Source: Methylovorus sp. MM2 | GTDB lineage: Bacteria; Pseudomonadota; Gammaproteobacteria; Burkholderiales; Methylophilaceae | Assembly (NCBI RefSeq): GCF_001648895.1 | Contig: NZ_LXUF01000001.1 | Span: forward strand, 434,001 to 498,000 | Direction of reading: 5' to 3' | Length of the DNA: 64,000 bases | Part shown: piece after piece, positions 43,115 through 53,292 of the stretch | Layout: the number at the start of each line of letters is the position of its first letter | Numbering within the stretch: position 1 is the stretch's first letter | Program-made: the position numbers and the translations under genes | The notes under the pieces: model-generated | The model's database searches: none | Told to the model about the DNA's origin: nothing | The model's input: the letters and a program-made list of their open reading frames with translations, nothing else

Positions 43115-43474
43115 TCAGGCATCGAACGCATTACGTATCCATTCAATATCGTGTAGGTCAAAGTTTTTCATCAGGATGGCATCAAAGCGACATGCACTAT
43201 CACCATGTTGTTGTAAATAATGGGTGGCGGTGAGGATCAGTTTCTTTTGTTTTGCTGGTGTAATGCTATAAGCAGCGCCGCCAAAGTCAGTATTTTTGCG
43301 TAAGCGTACTTCAACGAATACGATGGTTTTGCCTTCCCGCATAATGAGGTCGATTTCGCCAAATCTGCATCGGTAATTCGTGCTAACGAGTATCAACCCA
43401 TGTTGTTGCAAATGAATGGCAGCGAGTTTTTCTGCTTCGGCGCCGGATGATGATGTCTTGTCCTGCGCAATCAC
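43115..43474 (-). CDS. yraN: YraN family (UPF0102) endonuclease-like protein
   Basis: A 119-residue protein with a restriction-endonuclease-like fold: Gly-Ala-Glu-Ala-Glu-Lys-Leu-Ala at the start, Arg-Phe-Gly-Glu-Ile-Asp-Leu-Ile carrying the metal-binding Glu/Asp, and Val-Phe-Val-Glu-Val-Arg. The activity in the cell is not settled. It begins 12 bases after the lpoA stop, consistent with one operon lpoA-yraN-diaA-dolP. Confidence 0.93.
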   Translation of the reverse strand: MIAQDKTSSSGAEAEKLAAIHLQQHGLILVSTNYRCRFGEIDLIMREGKTIVFVEVRLRKNTDFGGAAYSITPAKQKKLILTATHYLQQHGDSACRFDAILMKNFDLHDIEWIRNAFDA

Positions 43475-43486
43475 TTAGTATTTAGC

Positions 43487-45157
43487 TTATGGTAGTTTTT
43501 CAAGGATCACGCCATTTTTGCCAAAGCTCGCTAATGCAAGTTCACGTGATATCTCACCAGAGGTATTTAGCCGGATCTTGCCCGTAAGGCCAGTAAACGA
43601 TGCTGCCTGATTCGGATGTTGGGCAATGATGGTCAATAGTTTGTAAGCATCAACGCCTAATGCAAACCAGCGTTGCATCTCACCTGGCGGCAGATTGGCT
43701 GATTCAGTCTCATATGCCGTGACCGCCGTACTGCTGTCTTCAAGTAACCAAGGCATATCCACGAACCTGATAGCGGTTAAAGGCACATCGTCCGGATTTT
43801 GCAGAATCCCGCCAAAAATGTGTGATAAACCGAATGTCGGGGTCGCTGGGTCAAGGTAAGGCCGTAATGTGCGTGCTCCATCAGCATTGGCTGCCATGAA
43901 TATCATATCAGAAGGGGTATTGCCGATATCTGTTTTGATGGTGCCCAAGTCGCTGGTTGGCGTCACGGCTATTTGTAATTTTATCTGACCGCCATCAGCT
44001 ACCCATGCTTCACTGAATGTCTTTGCCATGCGATTTTCCAACGGGCCATCTACCATGACGATGGTGGCTGATTGCATGCCTAATCCGCGCGCTATTCTTA
44101 CAATCTGTTGCGCTTCATTGTCTATGGATAATCCATAGGTATAAAGGTTGGGGGTTGGGGGTATGCCATCGGGATTATTCAGGGCAAGTGTCGGGATATT
44201 GATCTTGCCTTGCGCGAGCGCTGTGACTTCATCTCTGGTCAATGGGCCGACGATCAACTGAGCGCCTTCATTGACTGCGCGTTGGTAGATTGTAGCGATC
44301 TCATCAGGGGCGCCATTGCTGGCATATATTTTCACTTCAGCAGTATCTTTTTGGGTTGCTTGGGCGGCCATGAAGCCACGCTCAATCGCATCTGACGCCG
44401 CATAAAAAGACTCAACCAGATAAGGCAGAATAAGTGCGATATGGTTGCCAGATGTAGCTGTCTCCGGCGTGTTCACGGGCGCTTCTTTACTAGCGAGTTG
44501 TTCCAGTAAAGGCTGCGCTATAAATGCGATGGCAGGGTGATCGGGATAAGCCACTTGCCAGCTCTTAATCGCCTGAGCATTTAGCGTGGGAGATTTGATC
44601 ACGATTGCAAGGTCTATCCAGCCTTGCATGGTGGTATTCACGCTATCGCCGCGCATATCCACCAGTATGTCCTTGGATATACGTGTTAATGCTTGCCATG
44701 ATGTGGTCTGTAATGCCCTGATATCATCTTCATTAGTCAAATAGCGCTCCGCAAGCAGGCGTTCCTGTAATGCACGCGATCCATCCGTCTGATTGTCATA
44801 GGCTAGTGCCAAGCTTGCATGTAAACTTGCGTTTGCTGTTGGCGAAAGCGTTTTATCCGCCTGCAAGGGTAAGAGTAGAATGAAGGTCTGATTGTAATCT
44901 TGCGTACTCGCAGCGATATTGCCTGCTAGTAATTTTGCATAGGGTGAGTTGCTGGGGATATTGGCTAAAGCGACTTGAGCGCAGGCGATGTCAGGTTTTT
45001 TCAGGCAGGCCAAACCATCCATAAAATAAGATTCAGCATTGGGTCTGGTTTGTTCCTGCGGTGATGCTGGGTTATTGCTGGAGGCTGGTGCGGCCATCAG
45101 CAAGCTGATTCCGAATAACCATTGAATAACAATGAAAGTAAGTAAACGTTGAGTCAT
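43487..45157 (-). CDS. lpoA: Penicillin-binding protein activator LpoA-like, without lipobox
   Basis: An envelope protein that in E. coli activates PBP1A from the outer membrane. The 556-residue protein has an N-terminal signal sequence, a TPR-like helical part (about 35-230) and a C-terminal periplasmic-binding-protein fold (about 245-556) with Val-Gly-Pro-Leu-Thr-Arg-Asp-Glu-Val and Gly-Leu-Ser-His-Ile-Phe-Gly-Gly. Unlike E. coli LpoA there is no cysteine at the signal cleavage site, so it is probably a soluble periplasmic protein. Its ATG overlaps the start region of rsmI by nine bases, head to head. Confidence 0.88.
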   Translation of the reverse strand: MTQRLLTFIVIQWLFGISLLMAAPASSNNPASPQEQTRPNAESYFMDGLACLKKPDIACAQVALANIPSNSPYAKLLAGNIAASTQDYNQTFILLLPLQADKTLSPTANASLHASLALAYDNQTDGSRALQERLLAERYLTNEDDIRALQTTSWQALTRISKDILVDMRGDSVNTTMQGWIDLAIVIKSPTLNAQAIKSWQVAYPDHPAIAFIAQPLLEQLASKEAPVNTPETATSGNHIALILPYLVESFYAASDAIERGFMAAQATQKDTAEVKIYASNGAPDEIATIYQRAVNEGAQLIVGPLTRDEVTALAQGKINIPTLALNNPDGIPPTPNLYTYGLSIDNEAQQIVRIARGLGMQSATIVMVDGPLENRMAKTFSEAWVADGGQIKLQIAVTPTSDLGTIKTDIGNTPSDMIFMAANADGARTLRPYLDPATPTFGLSHIFGGILQNPDDVPLTAIRFVDMPWLLEDSSTAVTAYETESANLPPGEMQRWFALGVDAYKLLTIIAQHPNQAASFTGLTGKIRLNTSGEISRELALASFGKNGVILEKLP

Positions 45158-46003
45158 AGCGGTACATTATATGTTGTAGCCACGCCGATTGGAAATCTAC
45201 AGGATATTACCTTGCGCGCGCTTGATATTCTGAAGACGGTAGATGTTGTGGCTGCTGAAGACACGCGCCATACCGCTGGCTTACTCTCGCATTTTGCGAT
45301 TCAGAAAAAGCTGGTTGCGGTGCACGAACATAACGAGCACAAATCGGCTCTTCAACTTCTTGAAAGACTGCAATCGGGCGAATCCATTGCTTTGGTGACC
45401 GATGCTGGTACGCCAGGCATTAGCGACCCCGGCGCTGTCGTTGTCGATATCCTGCGGGATGCCGGTATTACCGTTGTGCCAATTCCGGGCGCAAGTGCTG
45501 TTATCGCTGCATTGTCAGCTTCCGGTATTACAGCGAATGGCTTCACTTTTTACGGATTTTTACCCGCAAGTGGAGCACAACGCCGACGCGTGCTTGAGGA
45601 GCTAAAGCCGCAAACTAACACTTTGGTATTCTACGAAGCACCTCACCGCATATTGGATAGCATTGCTGATATGGCAACGGTGTTAGGTGCCCAGCGTAGA
45701 GTGACGATAGCACGGGAATTGACTAAGACATTTGAGACGTTTCATCGATGTGCGCTAGGTAAAGCCCTTGCCTGGCTTGAAAGTGACACCAATCAGCAGC
45801 GTGGTGAGTTTGTGATCTTGGTTGAGGCAGAAGCCGCGAAAGAGGTTGCGGATATCAGCGAAGAAACGGAACGTGTATTAAAATTACTTTTGGTCGACCT
45901 GCCTTTAAAACAGGCGGTCAAGCTGGCGACAGAAATCACGGGTGCAAAGAAAAATGCACTTTACGAATATGCACTTCAATTACAGACAAAAAACAAAGCA
46001 TGA
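45149..46003 (+). CDS. rsmI: 16S rRNA (cytidine1402-2'-O)-methyltransferase RsmI
   Basis: Methylates the ribose of C1402 in the ribosomal P site, using SAM. The 284-residue protein opens with [11 protein letters not shown], has Ala-Glu-Asp-Thr-Arg and [12 protein letters not shown], and Phe-Tyr-Glu-Ala-Pro-His-Arg, all RsmI hallmarks. The only usable start is TTG at 45149, because a stop lies two codons upstream and no other start precedes the conserved N-terminus. The promoter must therefore lie within lpoA coding DNA. The stop overlaps pyrC by four bases (ATGA). Confidence 0.95.
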   Translation: MSHSGTLYVVATPIGNLQDITLRALDILKTVDVVAAEDTRHTAGLLSHFAIQKKLVAVHEHNEHKSALQLLERLQSGESIALVTDAGTPGISDPGAVVVDILRDAGITVVPIPGASAVIAALSASGITANGFTFYGFLPASGAQRRRVLEELKPQTNTLVFYEAPHRILDSIADMATVLGAQRRVTIARELTKTFETFHRCALGKALAWLESDTNQQRGEFVILVEAEAAKEVADISEETERVLKLLLVDLPLKQAVKLATEITGAKKNALYEYALQLQTKNKA

Positions 46004-47031
46004 ATAAACTAACTTTGACCCGCCCAGACGATTGGCATCTTCACCTGCGAGATGCCGCTGCGCTTGCTGCCGTCTTGCCCGATGCAGTGCGACAATTCGC
46101 ACGGGCGATCGTGATGCCCAATTTGCGCCCACCGATCACAACGGCTGATCTGGCGATCACCTATCGTGAACGTATATTGGCGGCGTTGCCAGAAGGTGCC
46201 GATTTCAAGCCATTGATGACTTTGTATCTGACTGATAAGACCTCGCCTGAAGAGATCATTCGTGCGAAAGCGAGTGGCATCGTTCATGGGATTAAACTCT
46301 ATCCAGCCGGGGCTACGACTAATTCGGATTCTGGTGTTACCAATTTGGGGCATTGCGTCAGGGCTATTGAAATGATGGAGAAACTCGGTATGCCGTTGTT
46401 AGTGCATGCTGAAGTAACAGACGCGAATATTGATGTATTCGATAGGGAAAAAGTATTTATCGACCGAAATATGCAACCTCTATTGGAGCGCTTTCCAGCA
46501 TTACGTGTCGTGTTTGAGCATATCACGACAAAAGATGCGGCAGATTTCGTCACCTCAGCCTCGGCAAATGTCGCGGCGACCATCACGGCACATCATTTAT
46601 TGATGAACCGTAACGATCTATTTACAGGCGGTATTCGCCCACATCATTATTGTTTGCCAGTGCTTAAGCGAGAAGAACATCGTTTGGCTTTGGTTGAGGC
46701 TGCTACTTCGGGTAATCCTAAATTCTTTTTAGGCACCGACAGTGCGCCCCATGCAAAATCTGCAAAAGAAACCGATTGCGGCTGTGCCGGTATGTACACA
46801 GCCCATGCCGCTATTGAGCTATATGCGGAGGCATTTGATAACGCAGGGGCACTGGATAAACTCGAGGCTTTTGCTAGTTTTTATGGGGCGGATTTTTACG
46901 GATTAGAGCGTAATCAGGACAAGATCACGATCACTAAACAGCCGTGGACTGTGCCTGAAAGCATTCCATTCGCTGGCGATGTACTGGTACCGTTGCGCGC
47001 AGGTGAGAAGATCGAGTGGCGTATCGTGTGA
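46000..47031 (+). CDS. pyrC: Dihydroorotase PyrC
   Basis: Third step of pyrimidine synthesis, closing carbamoyl-aspartate to dihydroorotate. The 343-residue protein is the type II form, with the zinc motif Asp-Trp-His-Leu-His-Leu-Arg-Asp, carboxylated-lysine context Gly-Ile-Lys-Leu-Tyr-Pro-Ala-Gly, His in Leu-Val-His-Ala-Glu-Val, His-Ile-Thr-Thr, and Asp in Leu-Gly-Thr-Asp-Ser-Ala-Pro-His. It overlaps rsmI by four bases and is convergent with cyoE. Confidence 0.97.
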   Translation: MNKLTLTRPDDWHLHLRDAAALAAVLPDAVRQFARAIVMPNLRPPITTADLAITYRERILAALPEGADFKPLMTLYLTDKTSPEEIIRAKASGIVHGIKLYPAGATTNSDSGVTNLGHCVRAIEMMEKLGMPLLVHAEVTDANIDVFDREKVFIDRNMQPLLERFPALRVVFEHITTKDAADFVTSASANVAATITAHHLLMNRNDLFTGGIRPHHYCLPVLKREEHRLALVEAATSGNPKFFLGTDSAPHAKSAKETDCGCAGMYTAHAAIELYAEAFDNAGALDKLEAFASFYGADFYGLERNQDKITITKQPWTVPESIPFAGDVLVPLRAGEKIEWRIV

Positions 47032-47114
47032 GACGAGACGGACGCGCTGGATTAGAGCGCTGGTGTAATACTTTTAAAATTTAGATCTGCTCGGCATTTA
47101 ATTTTCCAAGCACA

Positions 47115-48065
47115 TCAGATTTGCCAAGCAATAGTGCAGAAGTGATCTTTAGGCTGCCCAGCTTTTGAAAAAAAGCTGTTGGAGGTCAGAAATATCTCAT
47201 GATTAGGTGCCGGATTCTTAAAGTCCACAGACATCATCACGCTTAAAGCGGTGATCGTCACTATTGAAAAAGCGAATAGCTTTTTCGCCCATCGTTGATC
47301 ATTGCTTGTCTTATAACCTGACAATGCCATACCTAGCCAGTAAATGCCAATCACTGCAGCAACAGCAAGATAACTGTTGCCCGCGTATCCACTGAAAGTC
47401 AGCATTAATGTGGCGATGACGAAGGCTACGATATAAAGCACAATATGCTTTTTCGTCGTTAAAATCCCTTTTTCTACAGGGAGTACAGGTATCGAAGCCG
47501 CACGGTAATCATTCAGGCGGAAGATGGCGATGGCGTATGAATGTGGCATTTGCCACAAGCTGAATATCACCAATAAAATCGCAGCGCCCATGTCGAACTG
47601 ATTGCTTACTGCGCAATAGCCGATCACTGGCGGTGCCGCGCCAGATAGACTGCCAATTAATGTGCCATAGACAGAATTACGTTTGAGGTAAAGGCTGTAA
47701 AGCCCGACATAGATTAGAAAGCCGCCCAGCGAGAACATGACGGTCAGCAGATTGGTGGTTGCGTATAAGAGGGCGATGCCTGCGATACCAAGCGCACAAC
47801 CGTAAATGATCGCGGCTGTGGGAGAGATCAATCCAAGAACGAGGACGCGGTTCTTGGTTCTCTCCATCTTCTTATCGATATCACGGTCGATGTAGTTATT
47901 CAATACACAGCCAGATGCGATCACAAGCGATATGCCGAGTGCAGTCGCAATGAATAAACTGAAATCGATATTGCCTTGAGAAGCAAGAAAGAATCCGCCG
48001 GCAACCGAAACCAGGTTGCCGAAGATGATCCCTGGTTTCGTAAGAAGTAGGTATTGCTTAAACAT
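47115..48065 (-). CDS. cyoE: Protoheme IX farnesyltransferase (heme O synthase) CyoE
   Basis: Adds a farnesyl group to heme B, giving the heme O used by the bo3 oxidase encoded upstream. The 316-residue membrane protein has about eight helices and the polyprenyl-binding motif [12 protein letters not shown]. The C-terminal ~25 residues extend beyond the typical end. It is the last gene of cyoABCDE, 11 bases after cyoD. Confidence 0.95.
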   Translation of the reverse strand: MFKQYLLLTKPGIIFGNLVSVAGGFFLASQGNIDFSLFIATALGISLVIASGCVLNNYIDRDIDKKMERTKNRVLVLGLISPTAAIIYGCALGIAGIALLYATTNLLTVMFSLGGFLIYVGLYSLYLKRNSVYGTLIGSLSGAAPPVIGYCAVSNQFDMGAAILLVIFSLWQMPHSYAIAIFRLNDYRAASIPVLPVEKGILTTKKHIVLYIVAFVIATLMLTFSGYAGNSYLAVAAVIGIYWLGMALSGYKTSNDQRWAKKLFAFSIVTITALSVMMSVDFKNPAPNHEIFLTSNSFFSKAGQPKDHFCTIAWQI

Positions 48066-48076
48066 CAGATGGGCTT

Positions 48077-48409
48077 TTAGTGCCTCATCATATTGTGATT
48101 AAGGTGGAACATGATCCATAGAGAACCAATCACCACGATTGCGATAATCAAAATAGTAAACACAAAAGCCAGCACGTTCCAACGCTGCTCTGATGAGTTA
48201 TTCATGTGCAGGAAGTAAACCAGATGTACTAATATCTGCACCACAGCGAATAGTACGACAGCAATTAGTGTCGCCTGCGGGGTGAAGCTTGGATGCATCA
48301 CCAATGCGAAGGGGATAACCGTCAGAATGATCGATAATACAAAGCCTATGATGTAAGACTTAAGACTGCCGTGGCTTGCGCCTGCATTGTCAGTATGCCC
48401 GTGTGCCAT
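48077..48409 (-). CDS. cyoD: Cytochrome bo3 quinol oxidase subunit IV (CyoD)
   Basis: Small assembly subunit of the quinol oxidase. The 110-residue protein has three membrane helices and the [13 protein letters not shown] and Val-His-Leu-Val-Tyr-Phe-Leu-His-Met segments of the family. It abuts cyoC directly. Confidence 0.95.
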   Translation of the reverse strand: MAHGHTDNAGASHGSLKSYIIGFVLSIILTVIPFALVMHPSFTPQATLIAVVLFAVVQILVHLVYFLHMNNSSEQRWNVLAFVFTILIIAIVVIGSLWIMFHLNHNMMRH

Positions 48410-49024
48410 TTACATCACTCCCATCAAATAAACTACAGTAAATACGCAGATCCACACAATATCCAAGAAGTGCCAGAACAGGCTCAGGCACATCAGGCGA
48501 GTATTGTTCGTTGGTGTCAGGCCGTTCTTCCAAACCTGCGCCATCATCAAGAGCATCCAGATCAGGCCGCAAGTTACGTGCAAGCCGTGAGTGCCTACTA
48601 ATGTAAAGAAGGCTGAAAGGAATGCACTGCGATCAGGGCCGTGACCAGCTGCGATCATGTGATGAAATTCATTGATTTCCATGCCCACGAAACCCAGACC
48701 AAACAGGAAGGTAACCGCCAGCCATGCGATGACACGCTGTTTGTTGCCTTTGTGCTGCGCCAACATCGCCATGCCGTAAGTGATACTACTGAATAGCAAG
48801 AGGAACGTCTCGATCAGTACATAGTCCAGTTCGAAGATGTCTTTGCCTGTAGGGCCACCCGCGAAGCTTGTGCTGAGTACAGCAAAAGCCGCGAAGATCG
48901 ACGCGAACAAAATACAGTCGGTCATCAGGTAGATCCAGAAGCCGAAGACTTTCATTTCACCAGCATCATGATGCCCATGCTCTGCGGCATGTGCGTGATT
49001 GTTACTTAAGGTTTCGCTCGACAT
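48410..49024 (-). CDS. cyoC: Cytochrome bo3 quinol oxidase subunit III (CyoC)
   Basis: Membrane subunit III of the heme-copper quinol oxidase. The 204-residue protein has five helices, a His-rich N-terminus, Gly-Phe-Trp-Ile-Tyr-Leu-Met-Thr-Asp at the first helix and Thr-His-Gly-Leu-His-Val near the fourth. It lies four bases after cyoB. Confidence 0.96.
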   Translation of the reverse strand: MSSETLSNNHAHAAEHGHHDAGEMKVFGFWIYLMTDCILFASIFAAFAVLSTSFAGGPTGKDIFELDYVLIETFLLLFSSITYGMAMLAQHKGNKQRVIAWLAVTFLFGLGFVGMEINEFHHMIAAGHGPDRSAFLSAFFTLVGTHGLHVTCGLIWMLLMMAQVWKNGLTPTNNTRLMCLSLFWHFLDIVWICVFTVVYLMGVM

Positions 49025-49027
49025 AAT

Positions 49028-51004
49028 TTACGCCTGACTCGCTTTTGCTTGAATATGTTGATTTTCGATCTTCTCGATCTCTTTCACTGGCACGTAGTAA
49101 TCAATGTCAGTGTTATAGCTGCGCACAATGACAGTGACTAGCATACCGATAGTGCCAACGATTGCCAGCCACCAGATATGCCAGATTAATGCAAAGCCGA
49201 ACACAAGGCTGAATGCGCTGATCACCAAACCTGCAGCCGCGTTTCTTGGCATATGAATCTCTTCATATGGCGCAGGTTTTTGATTAACAGTGCCGTCAGC
49301 TTTCATTGCCCAGTAAGCATCCAGCTCTTTTATAACTGGTGTGTGCGCAAAGTTATAGAAAGGTGGTGGTGATGAGGTCGACCACTCGAGTGTACGTCCA
49401 CCCCATGGATCGCCTGTGATGTCGCGGTTTTTCTCGCGATCACGAATACTGACGAATATCTGTAGCAACTGGAATGCGATACCAAGTGCAACGATGAATG
49501 CCCCAGCTAGTGCGACCAATAATAACGGATGCCATGCCGGATTGTCGTAATGGTTCAGACGACGTGTCATGCCCATAAAACCGAGGATATAAAGTGGCAC
49601 GAATGCAACGAAGAAACCGCTGATCCAGCAGTAAGCAGCATAACGACCAAGTTTTTCGTTCAGCTTGAAGCCGAATGCTTTCGGGAACCAGTAGGCAAAG
49701 CCTGCCAAGTAACCAAATACAACACCGCCGATGATCACGTTATGGAAGTGAGCGATCAGGAACAAGCTGTTATGCAATACAAAGTCTGCACCTGGTACGG
49801 CAAGCAGAACACCTGTCATACCACCGATGGTGAATGTGATCAGGAAGCCAAGCGTCCATATGATAGGTGTTGTGAATTCAACGCGGCCACGATACATGGT
49901 GAATAACCAGTTGAATATCTTCACGCCCGTCGGGATGGAAATGATCATCGTGGCGATACCGAAGAATGCATTGACGTTAGCGCCAGCGCCCATCGTAAAG
50001 AAGTGATGCAACCATACGATGAATGACAACACGGTAATGACGATGGTCGCCCACACGAGTGAGGTGTAGCCGAATAGTTTCTTCTTGGAGAACGTCGCGA
50101 CGACTTCTGAGAAGATACCGAAGGCTGGCAGAATCAGAATATACACTTCAGGGTGACCCCACGCCCAGATCAGGTTGACGTACATCATCTGATTGCCGCC
50201 AAGCTCATTGGTGAAGAAGTGCATGCCCAAATATCGATCCAGTGTCAGTAATGCGATGGTGACTGTCAGGATAGGGAATGAGGCGAGAATCAATACGTTA
50301 GTACAGAGTGCTGTCCAAGTGAATACGGGCATTTTCATCAGTGACATGCCCGGCGCGCGCATCTTCATGATGGTGACGAAGAAGTTGACCCCCGTCAGTA
50401 GTGTCCCTATCCCCGATATCTGCAATGCCCATATCCAGTAATCAACACCTACCCCCGGACTGTACTCAAGCCCTGATAAAGGTGGGTAAGCCAACCAACC
50501 GGTTTGCGCGAACTCACCAACTCCAAGAGAGATGTTGATCAGCGCGACACCGACAACGAACAGCCAAAAGCTTAGCGAGTTCAGGAATGGGAATGCAACG
50601 TCACGCGCACCAATTTGCAGTGGCACAACGATGTTCATCAAGCCCACCATGAAAGGCATGGCCATGAAGAAGATCATGATCACACCATGTGCTGTAAATA
50701 TCTGGTCATAGTGATGTGGCGGTAAAAAGCCTTCAGAGCCACCTGATGCCACAGCCAATTGTGTACGCATCATGATGGCATCGGCAAAACCGCGAATCAG
50801 CATCACAAGTGCGACGACGATATACATTACACCGATCTTTTTGTGATCCACAGAAGTGAGCCATTCAGACCACAGGTAATTCCATTTCTTGAAATAAGTG
50901 ATCAAAGCCGTTAAGCCTAAACCACCAAGGAATATACCCAGTAGTGTGACTACAATAATCGGCTCGTGATAAGGAACCGCGTCTAAAGTTAATTTACCGA
51001 ACAT
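49028..51004 (-). CDS. cyoB: Cytochrome bo3 quinol oxidase subunit I (CyoB)
   Basis: Catalytic subunit that reduces oxygen to water and pumps protons. The 658-residue protein has about fifteen helices. Heme-copper ligands are visible: His in the Phe-Thr-Ala-His-Gly-Val helix, Trp-Gly-His-Pro-Glu-Val-Tyr with the cross-linked His/Tyr, the His-His pair in Trp-Leu-His-His-Phe-Phe, and the late Ile-Ala-His-Phe-His-Asn helix for the two hemes. Length matches E. coli CyoB (663). Confidence 0.97.
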   Translation of the reverse strand: MFGKLTLDAVPYHEPIIVVTLLGIFLGGLGLTALITYFKKWNYLWSEWLTSVDHKKIGVMYIVVALVMLIRGFADAIMMRTQLAVASGGSEGFLPPHHYDQIFTAHGVIMIFFMAMPFMVGLMNIVVPLQIGARDVAFPFLNSLSFWLFVVGVALINISLGVGEFAQTGWLAYPPLSGLEYSPGVGVDYWIWALQISGIGTLLTGVNFFVTIMKMRAPGMSLMKMPVFTWTALCTNVLILASFPILTVTIALLTLDRYLGMHFFTNELGGNQMMYVNLIWAWGHPEVYILILPAFGIFSEVVATFSKKKLFGYTSLVWATIVITVLSFIVWLHHFFTMGAGANVNAFFGIATMIISIPTGVKIFNWLFTMYRGRVEFTTPIIWTLGFLITFTIGGMTGVLLAVPGADFVLHNSLFLIAHFHNVIIGGVVFGYLAGFAYWFPKAFGFKLNEKLGRYAAYCWISGFFVAFVPLYILGFMGMTRRLNHYDNPAWHPLLLVALAGAFIVALGIAFQLLQIFVSIRDREKNRDITGDPWGGRTLEWSTSSPPPFYNFAHTPVIKELDAYWAMKADGTVNQKPAPYEEIHMPRNAAAGLVISAFSLVFGFALIWHIWWLAIVGTIGMLVTVIVRSYNTDIDYYVPVKEIEKIENQHIQAKASQA

Positions 51005-51006
51005 GA

Positions 51007-51891
51007 TTACTCCTTGCTCTCTGTATGTGAGGGCATTTCCATGCCAGCATGTGTATATTTAGCGACGATGTCTTCATACAGATCAGGTTTGACTGTAGCG
51101 AATAGCTCGACTGGGTTGTCTTGAGATTTAACTTCTAGCGCGGCGTATTTTTCTGCGCTTAAAGTTTCTGAAGAAGCTTTGACTTTGCTTACCCAAGCAT
51201 CGAAATCTTCTTGTGGCGTCACCAAAGTATCGAATTTCATGCCAGAAAAGCCGTGACCGCTATAGTTGGCTGAGATGCCTTTGTATGTGCCAGATTCATT
51301 GGCGATGAGGTGCAGTGTATTCTTCATGCCTGCCATGGCATAGATCTGACTACCAAGTTGCGGAATGAAGAATGAATTCATCACCGTACCTGAAGTGATC
51401 TGGAACTCAACTGGCACATTGACCGGGAAAGCAAGTTGGTTGACTGTCGCGATGCCTTGTTCAGGGTAGATGAACAGCCATTTCCAATCCAGAGAGACTA
51501 CTTGAATCACGATTGGTTTTGCGTCCGAAACGATAGGCTTGCGTGGATCAAGGGAGTGCGTGGTCTCCCAAGTAATCGTGCCGAGTACCAGAATAATCAG
51601 TAGCGGCACTGTCCAAACGATGGCCTCAATCTTGTTTGAGTGTGACCAGTCCGGGGTGTAAGTTGCATCTTTATTCGATGCGCGATATCGCCATGCGAAT
51701 ACGACTGTCATGATGATGACCGGAATCACCACGATTAGCATGAGTAAGGTCGCCGTGATGATGAGGTTCTTCTCATCTACACCAATCTGGCCTTTAGGAT
51801 CCAGTAGTGCCATGTCACAGCCGCTAAGCATAAGCGTGGCGTACAGGGATGACAGTAGGCCAAAAAGTTTGGGGTATCGCTTTTTAATCAT
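51007..51891 (-). CDS. cyoA: Cytochrome bo3 quinol oxidase subunit II (CyoA)
   Basis: Subunit II of the quinol oxidase. The 294-residue protein starts with a lipoprotein signal (Leu-Ser-Gly-Cys, about residue 25), two membrane helices and a periplasmic cupredoxin domain. The copper-binding cysteines of cytochrome c oxidases are absent, as expected for a quinol oxidase. First gene of cyoABCDE. Confidence 0.96.
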   Translation of the reverse strand: MIKKRYPKLFGLLSSLYATLMLSGCDMALLDPKGQIGVDEKNLIITATLLMLIVVIPVIIMTVVFAWRYRASNKDATYTPDWSHSNKIEAIVWTVPLLIILVLGTITWETTHSLDPRKPIVSDAKPIVIQVVSLDWKWLFIYPEQGIATVNQLAFPVNVPVEFQITSGTVMNSFFIPQLGSQIYAMAGMKNTLHLIANESGTYKGISANYSGHGFSGMKFDTLVTPQEDFDAWVSKVKASSETLSAEKYAALEVKSQDNPVELFATVKPDLYEDIVAKYTHAGMEMPSHTESKE

Positions 51892-52189
51892 TTCACCATC
51901 TCGAAGTTGAGGAGTTTGCGTTGCGCATGAGTTTAATCAATGCCGTCCATGTGCGATGGGGAACTGAATACCCCGCATGCATGAATGGTGAGCGGAGTAA
52001 AGGGAGTGTGTGACTTGAAGATGACATCCCGTAACTTGATAAACCCTAAAGATAACCAGCCTATTATATATGAACAAGCAGCTAGTTCTCAATCACGCCA
52101 TCTACTTTAGCTGAATTTATTTAGCTTGCATTCTGGCCTGTGAATATGCGTGCAGGATGCGCATCGGCATGCCGTGTTAGAATGGCATC
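51892..52189. other. Divergent promoter region between cyoA and rnpB
   Basis: A 298-base gap. On the minus strand TATAAT (52068-52063) is a possible cyoA -10 with only a weak TGAGAA 17 bases before it. On the plus strand TAGAAT (52178-52183) sits seven bases before the RNase P RNA and is its probable -10. No repeats or open frames worth naming. Confidence 0.5.
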
Positions 52190-52519
52190 GGAAGCTGGCT
52201 AGGCAGTCGCCGCTTGCGCAAGCAGGGGGAGGAAAGTCCGGGCTCCATAGAGCGGGATGACGGCTAACGGCCGTACGCAGCAACTTTTATATCGCAAGAT
52301 ATAAAGGCCAAGGCGAGGAATAGGGCCACAGAGACGAGCGTATTTAGTTACGGTGAAACGCGGTAACCTCCATCCGGAGCAAGGCCAAATAGGGTAGTAA
52401 TGGCGTGGCTCGCGCTGCTACCGGGTAGGCTGCTTGAGCGCATGAGTAATTGTGCGCCTAGATGAATGACTGCTATCCGCAGAAATGCGGCACAGAACCC
52501 GGCTTATCGGCCAGCTTCC
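52190..52519 (+). ncRNA. rnpB: RNase P RNA (class A)
   Basis: Catalytic RNA that trims the 5' ends of tRNA precursors. The ends pair (GGAAGCTGGC with GCCAGCTTCC). Near the 5' end is the conserved GAGGAAAGTCCGGGCTCC stretch; the centre has AGGGCCACAGAGACGAG and GGTGAAACGCGGTAACCTCC, and the 3' side has CAGAACCCGGCTTATCGGCC. These are the universal core elements, in order. Length about 330 bases. Confidence 0.96.
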
Positions 52520-52598
52520 TTCTTTATATTCAAACTCCGCACGACAAAATCAAGCGCTTCGCTAATAGTCCTGATAAAGCACTTTCACTTAAAACGCT

Positions 52599-52628
52599 AT
52601 CCCATTAATTATTAAGGGATTATTTTTT
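52599..52628 (+). terminator. Putative rnpB terminator
   Basis: ATCCC-A-TTAA / TTAA-GGGAT stem with one bulge and a TTA loop, then TATTTTTT. Moderate stability, about 80 bases after the mature RNase P RNA end. Confidence 0.5.
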
Positions 52629-52682
52629 CGAGCAATTCTCGCTAAGTCATTGTCCCGTAAAGGAAAAATCATAAAAAAGGGC

Positions 52683-52749
52683 TTGCATCGCCCATTTTTT
52701 TTAACTATAGTGATCGGAAGTGGGGAAAAGTGGGTTTTTGTGGGAATTC
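52683..52749 (+). promoter_or_regulatory. dcw promoter with triple MraZ operator
   Basis: TTGCAT (52683-52688), 17 bases, TATAGT (52706-52711) is a likely promoter. Starting at 52720 the pentamer GTGGG occurs three times at exact ten-base steps (52720, 52730, 52740), the known MraZ binding pattern of TGGGN repeats separated by five bases. It implies autorepression by MraZ at the head of the division cluster. Confidence 0.8.
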
Positions 52750-52845
52750 TGGTCGGATTGTGAAGCTCATCTCCAAGTTTAGTTGATAGTCCGGCCAGGA
52801 CTTCTTGCGGTTAAAACGCTTCGCTTCTGTCATTAAAGGGGTTTC

Positions 52846-53292
52846 ATGTTTCGCGGTGCTACATCTTTAAATCTTGATGCAAAAGGTCGGCTTGCTGTGC
52901 CAGCTAAGCATCGCGACGCCCTGCAAGTGCAGTGTGCCGGCAACCTTGTGCTCACCGCGCATCCGCACCGTTGCCTGCTTTTATATCCTCAACCCGCATG
53001 GGAGCCTATTCAGGCGAAGATGATGTCCCTTTCCAGTTTCGATAAGCAATCCAGTGCGTTGCAACGCTTATTGGTTGGTTTTGCTGAGGATATCGATATG
53101 GATAACGCAGGCAGGATTCTGGTTTCCCCCGTGTTGCGGGAATTCGCTAGCCTTGAGAAGCAGGCGATGCTAGTCGGGCAAGGCAGTCATTTCGAATTGT
53201 GGAGTATGGATGCATGGCGTGCGCAATTGGAGCGCGCTATCGCGAATGAAGATATGGCGTTGCCCGCCGAGCTTGAAGGATTCTCCCTGTGA
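52846..53292 (+). CDS. mraZ: Transcriptional regulator MraZ
   Basis: DNA-binding regulator of the division and cell-wall cluster. The 148-residue protein has two SpoVT/AbrB-like swapped-hairpin repeats, each with the Asp-x-x-Gly-Arg motif (Leu-Asp-Ala-Lys-Gly-Arg-Leu at residue ~10 and Met-Asp-Asn-Ala-Gly-Arg-Ile at ~85). Three operator repeats lie 100 bases upstream. Its stop overlaps the rsmH start. Confidence 0.96.
   Translation: MFRGATSLNLDAKGRLAVPAKHRDALQVQCAGNLVLTAHPHRCLLLYPQPAWEPIQAKMMSLSSFDKQSSALQRLLVGFAEDIDMDNAGRILVSPVLREFASLEKQAMLVGQGSHFELWSMDAWRAQLERAIANEDMALPAELEGFSL

Larger units (their letters stand above)
52520..52845. other. Intergenic region between rnpB and mraZ
   Basis: A 325-base gap with no credible gene. 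It holds a probable rnpB terminator (52599-52628), a second small hairpin (GGGC ... GCCC, 52679-52693, with A-run before and T-run after), the mraZ promoter and the MraZ operator, listed separately. Confidence 0.7.

Noticed and set aside
47044-47060. GCGCT ... AGCGC inverted repeat between pyrC and cyoE
   Set aside because: Only five base pairs and no T-run after it on either strand.
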